A stretch of DNA of 64,000 bases, from contig CAKKNE010000001.1 of assembly GCA_918797485.1 (NCBI GenBank), positions 4,092,001-4,156,000 on the forward strand, written 5' to 3'. Both the position numbers and the translations under genes were made by a program. Below are positions 26,242-35,056 of the stretch, in pieces (the stretch's first letter is position 1; each line of letters begins with the position of its first letter). The stretch comes from Pelagomonas calceolata (Eukaryota > Sar > Pelagophyceae > Pelagomonadales > Pelagomonadaceae). A model generated the notes under the pieces. The model was not told the DNA's origin and ran no database searches. It worked only from the letters and a program-made list of their open reading frames with translations.

Positions 26242-26718
26242 GTGATTCGGTGGGCGTACCGATGCGTTTGGCCGACCCAAGGCAGCAATTGGCCGCCTTG
26301 GAGATTAGCGCCGACGCTCTCCGGCATGCACCCGTACGAAATAACCGACGCGCGGGGACCCATGCCTGCGGTGGGTACGGCGTGGGAGCGTCCCGTCGTC
26401 CGTCGACGACCTGCCCTCATTATTTTCTCAAATGCAATTCGCACCCCGCGTCGTCGCCGCGTCGCGGCGCTGGCTTCTCCCGGTGCGGTCCACTCTTCCG
26501 CATTTACCGGGAGGCGTGACGTTTATGCCGTCCCCACGCCGTCGTCGCAGATCGCGCAAGCTAGCGCCAGTAAGACACTAGCAAGCAGCCTGGGCTCCAA
26601 GGCCGCCCGCCCGTCTGGGCATAGAGCTGCCATAGTTGCCATAGAACTACCTGAAATTTTTTATAGTGACCTCTGGTCTTTGTCTGATACATCGCTTCCA
26701 TCGCTGCGACGCTAGACG
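26242..26718. other. Divergent intergenic region with promoter motif
   Basis: No gene is seen; open frames here are GC shadows. It contains the GCTAG motif copy at 26560-26582. Confidence 0.45.
26560..26582. promoter_or_regulatory. GCTAG-palindrome promoter motif, copy
   Basis: Arms GCTAGCGCC and GACACTAGC around AGTAA, with perfect outer inverted repeat. It lies 137 bp upstream of the ALG14 start. Confidence 0.7.
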
Positions 26719-27312
26719 ATGCTGTACACTGCCATTGCGGCAGGGGCAGTGGTGCTGCTCGCGCTGCTGCTGCGACGGCGACGAAAGCGCGACTCCCAAA
26801 AAAAGATAAAAACACTAGTCGTCCTCGGCAGCGGCGGCCACACGGCAGAGATGCTGCGACTCATCACGGACTTCGACTTTGACAGGTACGGCCCGCTCAC
26901 ACTCGTCACGGCGGCCACGGACACAACAAGTAGAGCCAAGGCCGAGCGCGAGCTGCCGCGAGAAGCGCTCGCGACGGCGCGCTGGGCCGCGATCCCGCGC
27001 GCGCGCGAGGTCGGCCAGAGCTTTGGGAGCTCGGTGCCCTCGACGCTGCGAGCGCTCTTCGCGTGCGTCCACCTGATCTGGACGGCATCACCAGATTTAG
27101 TCTTGGTCAACGGCCCCGGGACCTGCGTGCCCGTGGCCGTTTTGGGACGTTTGTCTGGCGCTCGTGTCATCTTCGTCGAGTCGTGGTGCCGCGTGGAGTC
27201 GCTCTCGCTCACGGGCCGCATCATGTATTGGGTGGCGCACCGCTTCGTCGTGCACTGGCCCGAGCTCGTGCGGCGGTACCCGCGGGCCGAGTACCTGGGG
27301 CGGATCTGCTAG
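26719..27312 (+). CDS. ALG14: ALG14, membrane subunit of UDP-GlcNAc transferase
   Basis: 197 residues. An N-terminal membrane helix (AIAAGAVVLLALLL) is followed by a basic stretch and the family signature VVLGSGGHTAEMLRL. Further family blocks are NGPGTCVPVAVLG, ARVIFVESWCRVESLSLTGRI and the terminal WPELVRRYPRAEYLGRI. ALG14 anchors the catalytic ALG13 to the cytosolic face of the ER for the second GlcNAc addition in N-glycan precursor synthesis. Length matches the family (about 200-240 residues). No ALG13 is seen nearby. Confidence 0.93.
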   Translation: MLYTAIAAGAVVLLALLLRRRRKRDSQKKIKTLVVLGSGGHTAEMLRLITDFDFDRYGPLTLVTAATDTTSRAKAERELPREALATARWAAIPRAREVGQSFGSSVPSTLRALFACVHLIWTASPDLVLVNGPGTCVPVAVLGRLSGARVIFVESWCRVESLSLTGRIMYWVAHRFVVHWPELVRRYPRAEYLGRIC

Positions 27313-27798
27313 TCACGTTTTTGTCGTCGCTCGTCGTCGTGTTGTGTAATTTGTTTTCCTTTCTCCGAAGCGTGCGTGCGGTCGATTACGAGTGCGCCAT
27401 CCAACAGACGCGTCGCCGCGCTACGTTGCAGGTTTTGAGGCATCCAAACGAGCAGGCCAAAAGCTCAGGATTGTGCTCGTACTATCTTGAATCGGGCCCC
27501 GTCGCGCCCTGTACTCTCGCGTCGTTTGTTATTTAGCGCCGCGTTCACGCATCGACGCGGCCGCGTTCGTGAAATTGGCGTGTCACTGAGAGCGAGCTTG
27601 AAAAAGCTGAGCCAAAAGAACCTTGGCGACAGCCCGCCGCGCGGCCCGCGTCTCTCGCCTGTCGAGAGGAAGAGCTGACACCGCCGCCTCTGCCAAAGCT
27701 CGCCCGGCGCGAGCCCGGCCAGTCACCCACACGGCCGCCGACGTGAGTCGAGCGAAGTCGGAGATTCGTCCAGAGCATCATTCACGGCCAATTTAAAA
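27313..27798. other. Intergenic, nothing identified
   Basis: 486 bp between two plus-strand genes. I see no GCTAG motif, no RNA gene and no coding frame with protein-like composition. Confidence 0.5.
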
Positions 27799-28674
27799 AT
27801 GCGCCTGCTACCACTCTTGGTCGCCGCCGCGGTGGCGGAGGCCGAGCCTCTCGCCGTCAACGACGTCTGCTACCGCTTCTGCGAGGACGGCTCGAAGCCG
27901 ATGGTCGATCGCCGCGGCGACTGCCCGGCGGGAACGGCGTGCCGGACGACGCTACCGCCGGACGTTCTCGCCTTCGACAACTGCGACGCGCCCGACACGT
28001 GCCAGGCTGACACTGGCCCCGGGTTCATGCCCTCGCCAACCGCGCAAAACGCAACGGACCCGCACGACTCGGACAACTCGCACGGCGGTGAGAACTTCCT
28101 CTGCGGCGCCTACTGGGTGTTGATTCTATTGTTTGCTTTAACGCTCGCGACGGTCTTATACTACCGTCATTTGGTCCGCGTCGCCGAAAACGCCGAGCTC
28201 GAGAAGAGTGAGGCGCCAAAACGCGAGGCGGCCGCCGCGGTCCAGGAAGTAGCGGTGCCGCTCGACGACATGGACTTCTCCGCGCGGACGCACGACCTCT
28301 ACGCGAACGCCGAGTGCGCCGTGTGCCTCGCGGGCTTCACGGCGGACGACGGGCCCGTAGTGTTACCGTGCGCGCACGCGTTCCACGACGCATGCCTCAA
28401 GACGTGGTGGGCCACGCGCCTCGAGGGCGACGCGCAGATCACGTGCCCTATTTGCCGGAAGCCCTTCGGCGACGAGACCGGGCCGGCGCCGCAGGACGAC
28501 CTGGAATCGGGGCGCCCGCGCGCGGACTCCGTGCCGTCGCCGATGGGGTCCACCGCGCCGCTCCGGCGGGCGCGACCGCCCCCCACGCTCGAGCTGCCGC
28601 CGCTGGCGAACGACCTCGAGACGCGGGTGCAGCCCGTCGAAGTGCCCGGGGACGACGACTACACGCTCTCCTGA
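27799..28674 (+). CDS. RING-H2 single-pass membrane E3 ligase
   Basis: 291 residues. Signal peptide MRLLPLLVAAAVAEAEP, a Cys-rich lumenal domain with eight cysteines (CYRFCEDGSKP ... CDAPDTC), one membrane helix (YWVLILLFALTLATVLYY near residue 110), and a cytosolic RING-H2 finger at about 174-218: CAVCLAGF, CAHAFHDAC, CPICRKPF. This is the layout of PA-TM-RING/ATL-like ubiquitin ligases that act on endomembranes. The tail is disordered and proline-rich. Residues for zinc ligation are complete, so it is likely active. The substrate is unknown. Confidence 0.85.
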   Translation: MRLLPLLVAAAVAEAEPLAVNDVCYRFCEDGSKPMVDRRGDCPAGTACRTTLPPDVLAFDNCDAPDTCQADTGPGFMPSPTAQNATDPHDSDNSHGGENFLCGAYWVLILLFALTLATVLYYRHLVRVAENAELEKSEAPKREAAAAVQEVAVPLDDMDFSARTHDLYANAECAVCLAGFTADDGPVVLPCAHAFHDACLKTWWATRLEGDAQITCPICRKPFGDETGPAPQDDLESGRPRADSVPSPMGSTAPLRRARPPPTLELPPLANDLETRVQPVEVPGDDDYTLS

Positions 28675-28817
28675 GGTCTCACTTCCGCATCCTCCCTCCT
28701 CTGTCGGTACCTCCCCCCGCCCAGGAGCCGCGTCATCGCGTCAACGTCTCCGTTTTTGGCCACACCCTCCCTTGTGGCCAACCCCATATACATGTAGTGT
28801 ACTTTCTTGAATATTAC

Positions 28818-30724
28818 TCAGGACGACGACGCCTTCGCCGACTGCTTCGCCCCTCGCTTCGCCTCCTTCGCGCCGCGTTTGGCTTCCCGCGCGGACGGCT
28901 CCGGGGCCTTCGCCTCGGCCTCCTTCGGCGGTCCTTTAAGCGCTTCCTCCTGCGCTCTTTTCAAAGCCTCGGCCTGCTCGGCCTCCCTTTTAGCTTTTCT
29001 AGCGGCCCTTCTCTCAGCTTGCTCCGCCTCGAGCTTCGCCAGCCGCTCGGCCTTGGCTTTCGCCTCCTCGCGCCGCCGCTTCTCCCGCCGCTTCTCGGCC
29101 AAGGCGTTCTCCTTCTCTTTTCTTAACTGTTCTTGCCTGTATTTTTCCAGGGCCTCCATCTTAAGTTTATATGCCTCATCAACAACCGGCTCCGCGAACT
29201 CATCGGCCTCCTCTTTCAGTCGGGCCTGCTCCGTCTCCAGGGCGTCGGGATCCTCCTCCATGGGTTTCGGCGCCGCATCCGCATCGGCCTCGCCGAAGAA
29301 CTCCGCTAAAGCTTTGATCAACGTCTCCTGGACGTCGCGGTCGTTCACGCGTCCGCGCCGGTTCATGCCTGTGCACAAATCAACCAGTGAGGCGGGTGCT
29401 CCGTCGAGCGGTGGGAAACCGGCACCGCCAGGCTATCGAGCAGGCGTCGCGTCGATGGCGTGGAGCCGCGACAATTTGATTTATGCACTGGTTTATGCCG
29501 TCGAGAGCCACCGGCCCCGCCGCTAATAGTTCATCAAAGGTATCCGCGCCTCGAGGCACATAGATAGCTTTATCCGGGGACTTTTCGGTCCGCATGGCTT
29601 TATCGAGCTTGTGGAACAACGTAAAAGATAGTAATGACCGGAACTGCTTGTTCAGCGCCTTGTCCTTTGATGAGGTGAATACTAGCGAAGCACCATGTTG
29701 ATGAGCCAAGAACCTTAGAACCTGGCACAGGGCCTTCAACCCTAACCTATCTCGAGCCAGTGGATTATTTTCGTCCTTGATGCTATCCCACTTGTTCGCG
29801 ACGATCATGAGCGGCACCGCGCACGCATCCACGTTCCGCCGGTCGGGGTGGTCCTCCTTCTTGTGCTTCTTCCGCCAGATCGTCTGGAACGACTCTTTAG
29901 CCTTGTCCTCCATTTCACTGGCTGCATCTGAACCTGTGTGGAAATCAAAATTTTACGGCGCGGTCGTGCTGAATCATCGCGTCGTCCTCCACGCCATCGA
30001 CGCGTCGCCTGCTCGATGGCGTGGCGATGCCGGTTCCCCACCGCTCGACGGAGCCAGCGCGGCCGCGTCGTCGCCGAGAAATGGCTTAGTGAAGAATTGT
30101 CGGGTGCACCCGACACACTGGTTGATTTCCACACAGATCTGAACTTCCCGAGGTCCGTAGATCATCTAATCTTGACTGTACATGAGTTCTGAGCATCGTG
30201 AGCCAGTGCAGACAGGCCGGTATCACATTTTGTGGTTTCGAGAGATCCAACACTATTGCGAGTACTGCGGTAGGTAGTCTCGCGGTCGTAATCGGAACAC
30301 CGACCAACTCGGCCACCCCGTCGCCCTTCATGCCGCCACCCAGCTCCCAGATGTGGGCCACGTCTTTCAACGTGGACGTGTTCTTCGACCGTCGAGCAAA
30401 GACGTACTCCAGAGCTACAGTCGGCTTGGGCGTGTCTCGGACCGTACCCGCAGGCTGCAGCAAGGCCAACAACGACGATTTCCCGCCTCCCTTCGGCCCG
30501 ACGAACAACGAATACGATTCTAAAGGTCGTATCGTTTCTTTTTGTCTTTGTAACAACATGTCAAATATGGTAGGGGGCTCGCCGTCCTTCTTTTTCGTAC
30601 TGTGGCCGGGCTGCTTGACCTCGAAGTCCGGATCGTCGATGTCCGGGGTCGCGCCAAAGGCCGACTGGCCCTCGTAGATGCGCTCGCCCGTCGGCGCGAG
30701 GGTGTAGACGCCGCTCCCACTCAT
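28818..30724 (-). CDS. DYNC2LI1: Cytoplasmic dynein 2 light intermediate chain, two introner introns
   Basis: Three exons, 30724-30145, 29933-29499 and 29368-28818, join in frame to 521 residues. The N-terminal Ras-like fold has a P-loop-type GPKGGGKSSLL near residue 75 and a WELGGG motif; FDMLLQRQKE precedes it as in the dynein LIC family. PLMIVANKWDSI and SLLSFTLFHK are in exon 2, and EPVVDEAYKLKMEALEKYRQE in exon 3 matches the C-terminal region of DYNC2LI1. A long lysine/arginine/alanine-rich coiled coil ends the protein and is longer than in animals. It is part of the retrograde intraflagellar transport motor, so the organism builds a flagellum. Both introns are related mobile elements in opposite orientation. 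Confidence 0.9.
29369..29490 (-). mobile_element. Introner element, intron 2 of DYNC2LI1
   Basis: A 122-bp element in coding orientation, from CAGTGCATAAATC to GATTTGTGCACAG (inverted ends). It is flanked by an 8-bp duplication, GCATAAAC and GCATGAAC (one mismatch). The intron is 29369-29498: the donor is GC, from the upstream duplication copy, and the acceptor AG is the element end. The reading frame (D-G|M-N-R-R) is only kept with the GC donor. Its interior matches the opposite strand of the element at 29934. Confidence 0.85.
29934..30136 (-). mobile_element. Introner element, intron 1 of DYNC2LI1
   Basis: A 203-bp element. Terminal inverted repeat CTGTGTGGAAATCAA at one end and GATTTCCACACAG at the other; perfect 8-bp duplication GTTCAGAT at 29926-29933 and 30137-30144. 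The intron is 29934-30144: the GT donor comes from the upstream duplication, the AG acceptor from the element end, and splicing restores the pre-insertion sequence exactly (S-S-D-A-A-S-E-M). The interior includes a hairpin around GGCGACGCGTCG. This fits a non-autonomous DNA transposon that makes introns. Confidence 0.9.
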
Positions 30725-31143
30725 GGCTGCCCTTTTTGTTCACTCGGTTCGCGGCGACTGGTCGTCTGCCTGGTACGAGGCGTCCGCTGCTTGCGCCGGG
30801 CAGCCTCACGCAGCCTCACGACGGCGCGCGTGCGTTTACGCGTTTGGCGGCGCGCGGCTCCAAACTCGAGAGTCTGTGCCCGCCGGGTTTCGCGTTCAAA
30901 TGGAGAGGGTATCCGGCTCGCTCCAGCCGTCCCTTGCTAGTCTTCGGACCGTTCACGGACCAACCCTCGAGACCCGCACTTAAACTATGCTCCAGCTCTC
31001 CGCGCTGTGCAGCGTGCTCTGCGGCTGCCCGAGGGCCCAGCACGCCATATCTCGCGGCGGGGCAGCGTTTTCGTGAAACTCCGTCAAACAAGCAAGCCGC
31101 CGCGCCGGCGTTCGGGCAGTCGTCGTCCGGTGAGGGCCAGCCC
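30725..31143. other. Divergent intergenic region
   Basis: 419 bp between DYNC2LI1 and the next gene. A plus-strand frame is open through most of it, but its composition is shadow-like, so I start the next gene at 31144. It contains a short direct repeat, GCAGCCTCAC, twice near 30798. No GCTAG motif. Confidence 0.45.
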
Positions 31144-32001
31144 ATGCCACCCAAAAAAAAGAAGACCGCATCACTGGCCGGCGTCGCGAAGTCAGCATCA
31201 GACCCCAAGGCCAAGAAGAAGGCGGCGAAGAGCGTCGCCGCCAAGCTCAAGAAAAAAGCAAAAGCCGCGTCCTCCACCAAGGAGTTGACTGATGAAGGAG
31301 CGAAAGTAGTGACGGTCGCCGAGGGTACGGACGCGACGGCACCACCGCCGGACGAGCCCGTCGTGCAAGAAGAGCGCGTGCCGACGCCCGAGCCTACAGG
31401 GCCGCCGCCATTACCGGATCCATCAACAGATCCTTTGGGCTACGCGCGCGCCGTCTGGGCCGACGACTGCCCCCACGAGGTCACTTCTGCAGATATCGTC
31501 GTCACGTACTCGCACTACAAGACGGCCTTTCCGTGCCGCAACGGTGTGGTAAGGTGGCCGGCGATCGACGAGGAGTACGCCATCTCGTTCATCTTTAAAG
31601 GTGATTTTGCGAAGCGTATCAGAGCTTATCCAACGGGCGTCACTACTGCGAATTCGGAGCAGGCGCCTCTGCTCGTCTTGGCCAAAGGCAAGAAGGGCGT
31701 CGACGACTTCGGGGACCCCGACGCTGCTTTGGACGAGGACTATTGGTTGGGTTTATCGAGTGATTTCGAGGGCAAGTACACGCTCGAGGTCGACGAGGAC
31801 GTCGCGGCTGGTTTAGGTGTGGAGACGCGGGACGGGCCCCTCGTCCTGAACGACAACCCGAACGACGTCGGTCTGCCCCTGGGCGAGCGGAAGACGGAGG
31901 GCTGCTCGTGCCTCTTCGGCAACCCGTGCCAGGACAAGTACGTCTGCAAGGACTGGAACAACCGCTTCGAGGTGGCGAAGAAGAATGGTTGGAAGGGGTA
32001 A
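31144..32001 (+). CDS. Hypothetical protein with lysine-rich N-terminus
   Basis: 285 residues from ATG 31144 (MPPKKKKTASLAG). About 60 residues of Lys/Ala-rich sequence and a proline-rich linker precede a globular domain of about 190 residues (DPLGYARAVWADDCPHE ... YWLGLSSDFEGKY). It ends with a Cys-rich, strongly conserved-looking tail, CSCLFGNPCQDKYVCKDWNN followed by RFEVAKKNGWKG. I do not know a named family; the tail may be a small metal-binding or disulfide motif. The upstream in-frame sequence to 30736 is not convincing as protein. Confidence 0.65.
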   Translation: MPPKKKKTASLAGVAKSASDPKAKKKAAKSVAAKLKKKAKAASSTKELTDEGAKVVTVAEGTDATAPPPDEPVVQEERVPTPEPTGPPPLPDPSTDPLGYARAVWADDCPHEVTSADIVVTYSHYKTAFPCRNGVVRWPAIDEEYAISFIFKGDFAKRIRAYPTGVTTANSEQAPLLVLAKGKKGVDDFGDPDAALDEDYWLGLSSDFEGKYTLEVDEDVAAGLGVETRDGPLVLNDNPNDVGLPLGERKTEGCSCLFGNPCQDKYVCKDWNNRFEVAKKNGWKG

Positions 32002-32168
32002 TAATTGGTCTGAATTGGGGATTGGTTGCAGGTACAGCTCCGCGTTTCGCTAGCGGCCTGCAGCTGCGCATACGCGCGATTGCTGGCTGCTCTTGCAAGA
32101 ATAGTTGTAAGTATGCATTCATTTGTTCGGTAGAGTAGCGTGCTGAGAGCGCTGTGCAGTGCTGCGAC

Positions 32169-34820
32169 ATGTGGAATGCGCTAACACTGCTGGCAGTCTC
32201 GGCACTCTCGAGAGCGTTCGCACCGCGGCGCGTGCCTCCGTCGGTTGTGAGGCCGCGAGCGACGCCTTTCGACGACGTGCTCGAGAGCACAACGCTGCCG
32301 ATCGTGGACGTGATGCCAGACATTCGCGCGGCACTCTCGTCTGAGGGCGCCTACGTGTTCCTAGAAGCGCCGCCGGGCGCCGGCAAAACCACGACGGTGC
32401 CGCTCGCGGCGGCCGCGACGGTGTCAGAGGGCCTCGTGGTCGTGGTCGAGCCGAGACGAGTAGCAGCGCGTGCCGCGGCGAGGCGCATGGCGCAGTCGCT
32501 CGGGGACGACGTCGGTGGGCTGGTTGGCTACGCGATGCGCGGCGACGCGAGGAGCTCCGAGCGGACGAGGGTGCTCGTCGTCACCGACGGCGTGCTTTTA
32601 GCGATGTGCCGGGAGGATCCGTCGCTTGCAAAATGCAGCATAGTGATCTTCGACGAGTTCCACGAGCGGGGAGTCAACTCTGACGTGGCACTTGCTTTGT
32701 GCCGGGAAGCGCAGGCCGTGCTGCGGCCCGAACTACGGCTGTGCGTGCGGACGCTGTGTCCGGAGATCCCACAACTCGTGGTATTGCGAAGCTCACTCGT
32801 CCGTGCGCAGGTTATGTCCGCGACACTTCTTGGAGACGGCACGGTCGCGGCCGACGCAACGATCGTCAAGTCATCGGGACGCGCCTACCCGGTCGATGTC
32901 ACCTACCCGCCGCGGGGTGCCCCGCGGCTCGCGGCATTGCTCAGCCGAAGGGGCGCGCTCGAGGACGCCGTCGTCGAGGCCACCGAGAAGGCGCTACGAG
33001 ATGCACCTGATGATGGCGACGTCCTCGTATTCCTACCGGGAGCGCGAGAAATTCGCCGCGTCGCGTCGGCCTTGCGGGAAAGGACCGACGTCAGTATAGA
33101 AACGCTCTACGGCGCGATGCCGGCCGAGGCGCAGGATGCGGTCGTCCACGGCCGTCGCCGCGGCCGGCGCGTTGTAGTGGCATCTCCGATCGCCGAGGCG
33201 TCGCTCACGCTCGACGGCGTCACAGCTGTGGTCGACTCTGGATTGCGGCGCGTCGCGACGATCGACGAAGACACGGGCCTGCGGCGGCTCACGACGAAAG
33301 TCGTGTCAAGAGCGAGCGCGGACCAACGGACGGGCCGCGCGGGCCGCACGGCCCCGGGATTGTGCCTCCGGATCTTTCCCGAGGCCGAGTTCGAATCGCT
33401 CAGTGAATTTAGCGCGCCGGAAATTATTTCTGCGGACCTCGCGTCCGTCGTGTTGGTCCTTTCGGCGTGGGGCTGCCAAAGCGTCGACGAGATGCTAGGC
33501 CTCCCGTTCATCGACGCGCCTCCAGTAGAAAGGCTCGAGCGCGGGCTGGACGCGCTCGCGTCGCTCGGAGCGGTCGCCGGTGGCGCCACTTTGACCGCCT
33601 TCGGACAAACCATCGCGGACATGCCTCTCGAGCCCCGCCTAGCAGCGATCGTCGCCAAAGCCACCGACCTGCCCTCGGCCCTGCGCGTCGCCGCGCTCCT
33701 GGACGAGGACACTGCGAAGGGAGGCGACTTCGACCTCGCTAAGCGCCCGTTGGACCCGCGAGCAGTTTCACGGCTCGCGAAACGTTTGGGCAAAGACGTT
33801 GATGGCCCCGGCGACGCGCTGGGCGCGGCGCTGGCCGTCGGCTTCCGCGATCTCATCGCCCAGCGGCGCGGAGACGCGTCCTACGGCGGCACGGTCTATC
33901 TCCTAGCAAACGGCAAGACTGCGCGGCTCGACGCCGCCGACGGTCCCGATTTTATTGTGGTCGCGGACGCGGGCACCGGCGACGACGGTCAGTGCCGAAT
34001 CTACGCCTACGCAACGATCGACAGGGAGGAGCTCGAGCCGTACGCGGCGTCGTCTCGGAAGATCTTTGCTGTGCCGTCCCAGGGCTACGCGGTGCGGGCC
34101 CGCGACGTCACGGCTATTGGTGCCATCGAGCTGGAGTCGGCGACTGCCCCGCAGCCGGCGCCCGAAGAGACGGTGGAACTTCTTCTGGAGACCATTCGCG
34201 ACCTCGGCGGAGTGAGAAAAGCACTCAAAGGAGACGTCGATTCGTTACTGCGACGGGCAGAGCTCTCGGGGGCGTCGCTCCCTCCGATCTTCGACGCGCT
34301 GGAACGCGGCGACGAGGAAATCCTCGAGGAGGCGGTCCTGCCGTACTTGTACACCTCACTCAATCTCAAAATCGACCTCGCGGCGGTCCTGAAAGACGCG
34401 CTCGCAGCCGCGGGCGTCGACATCGACGCGCTCTGCCCCGAGCGCATCGAGGCGCCCGACGGCACGCGAATCCGCGTGACGTACGATGCCACGGGCCCGT
34501 GCGCCGAGGCCAAGCTCCAGCAGTTCTTCGGGCAAACTACGAGTCCGACAGTCGCGGCGGGCACGCCCGTCGCGCTGCGGCTGCTGTCACCGGCGGGAAA
34601 GCTCCTTGGCGAGACGCGGGACCTCGCGTTTTTCTGGAAGGAGGTCTATCCCTCGGTGCGCGCGGAGCAGAGAGGGCGGTACCCGAAGCACCCGTGGCCC
34701 GAAGATCCGATGGCCGCCGCGCCGACGCGGGCGACGAACAAGGCGCTCCGCGCGGCGGGCGGTGGCGCGTCTGCGCCGGCTTCGAAGCGAGCGCCAAAGA
34801 AGAAACGTAAGAAAAGGTAG
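32169..34820 (+). CDS. Plastid-targeted HrpB-type DEAH RNA helicase
   Basis: About 884 residues. Start at ATG 32169: the leader MWNALTLLAVSALSRAFAPRR has a clear ASAFAP-type motif (SRAFAP), indicating the plastid. Helicase motifs: I GAPPGAGKTT-like (EAPPGAGKTTTVP), Ia VVEPRRVAARAAA, II DEFH, III MSATL, V ASPIAEASLTLDGV, VI DQRTGRAGRTAPG. The winged-helix and HrpB C-terminal domain follow (YPSVRAEQRGRYPKHPWPED is the HrpB_C signature). This is a bacterial-type HrpB, unlike nuclear DEAH splicing helicases, and probably acts in plastid RNA metabolism. Between ELRL and VMSATL there is a 22-codon insert (32745-32810) that breaks the motif II-III strand and looks like an in-frame intron. The tail is Lys-rich. 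Confidence 0.88.
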   Translation: MWNALTLLAVSALSRAFAPRRVPPSVVRPRATPFDDVLESTTLPIVDVMPDIRAALSSEGAYVFLEAPPGAGKTTTVPLAAAATVSEGLVVVVEPRRVAARAAARRMAQSLGDDVGGLVGYAMRGDARSSERTRVLVVTDGVLLAMCREDPSLAKCSIVIFDEFHERGVNSDVALALCREAQAVLRPELRLCVRTLCPEIPQLVVLRSSLVRAQVMSATLLGDGTVAADATIVKSSGRAYPVDVTYPPRGAPRLAALLSRRGALEDAVVEATEKALRDAPDDGDVLVFLPGAREIRRVASALRERTDVSIETLYGAMPAEAQDAVVHGRRRGRRVVVASPIAEASLTLDGVTAVVDSGLRRVATIDEDTGLRRLTTKVVSRASADQRTGRAGRTAPGLCLRIFPEAEFESLSEFSAPEIISADLASVVLVLSAWGCQSVDEMLGLPFIDAPPVERLERGLDALASLGAVAGGATLTAFGQTIADMPLEPRLAAIVAKATDLPSALRVAALLDEDTAKGGDFDLAKRPLDPRAVSRLAKRLGKDVDGPGDALGAALAVGFRDLIAQRRGDASYGGTVYLLANGKTARLDAADGPDFIVVADAGTGDDGQCRIYAYATIDREELEPYAASSRKIFAVPSQGYAVRARDVTAIGAIELESATAPQPAPEETVELLLETIRDLGGVRKALKGDVDSLLRRAELSGASLPPIFDALERGDEEILEEAVLPYLYTSLNLKIDLAAVLKDALAAAGVDIDALCPERIEAPDGTRIRVTYDATGPCAEAKLQQFFGQTTSPTVAAGTPVALRLLSPAGKLLGETRDLAFFWKEVYPSVRAEQRGRYPKHPWPEDPMAAAPTRATNKALRAAGGGASAPASKRAPKKKRKKR
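32745..32810 (+). other. Probable in-frame 66-bp intron in the helicase gene
   Basis: The segment starts GTGCGGACG and ends CGTCCGTGCGCAG. The ends are inverted repeats of each other (GTGCGGACG against GCACGGACG). Removing it joins ELRLC to VMSATL as expected for HrpB. It is a multiple of three with no stop, so the open frame hides it. The ...GTGCGCAG end resembles introner ends, but I see no flanking target duplication. Confidence 0.55.
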
Positions 34821-35056
34821 TTGTTGTCATTCGCGTCCCGACGTCACGGTCGGCGGCCGGGCCTCCCGGTCTGCGGAGGGCTGCCCTCGGCCCGGTAGTT
34901 CTTCCTATGGCTCTCAAAACTACAAACGAAGCCACAACGTGCGGACGGCGTCGAGGCATAGCGGCGCGCTGGCGCCTCGAAAACTGCCGATGCTAACGAG
35001 TGTGCCGAACTCTGAAGGCAAGTAACCCTCGTACAGCAGCCCAAGAGTGTGAAACG

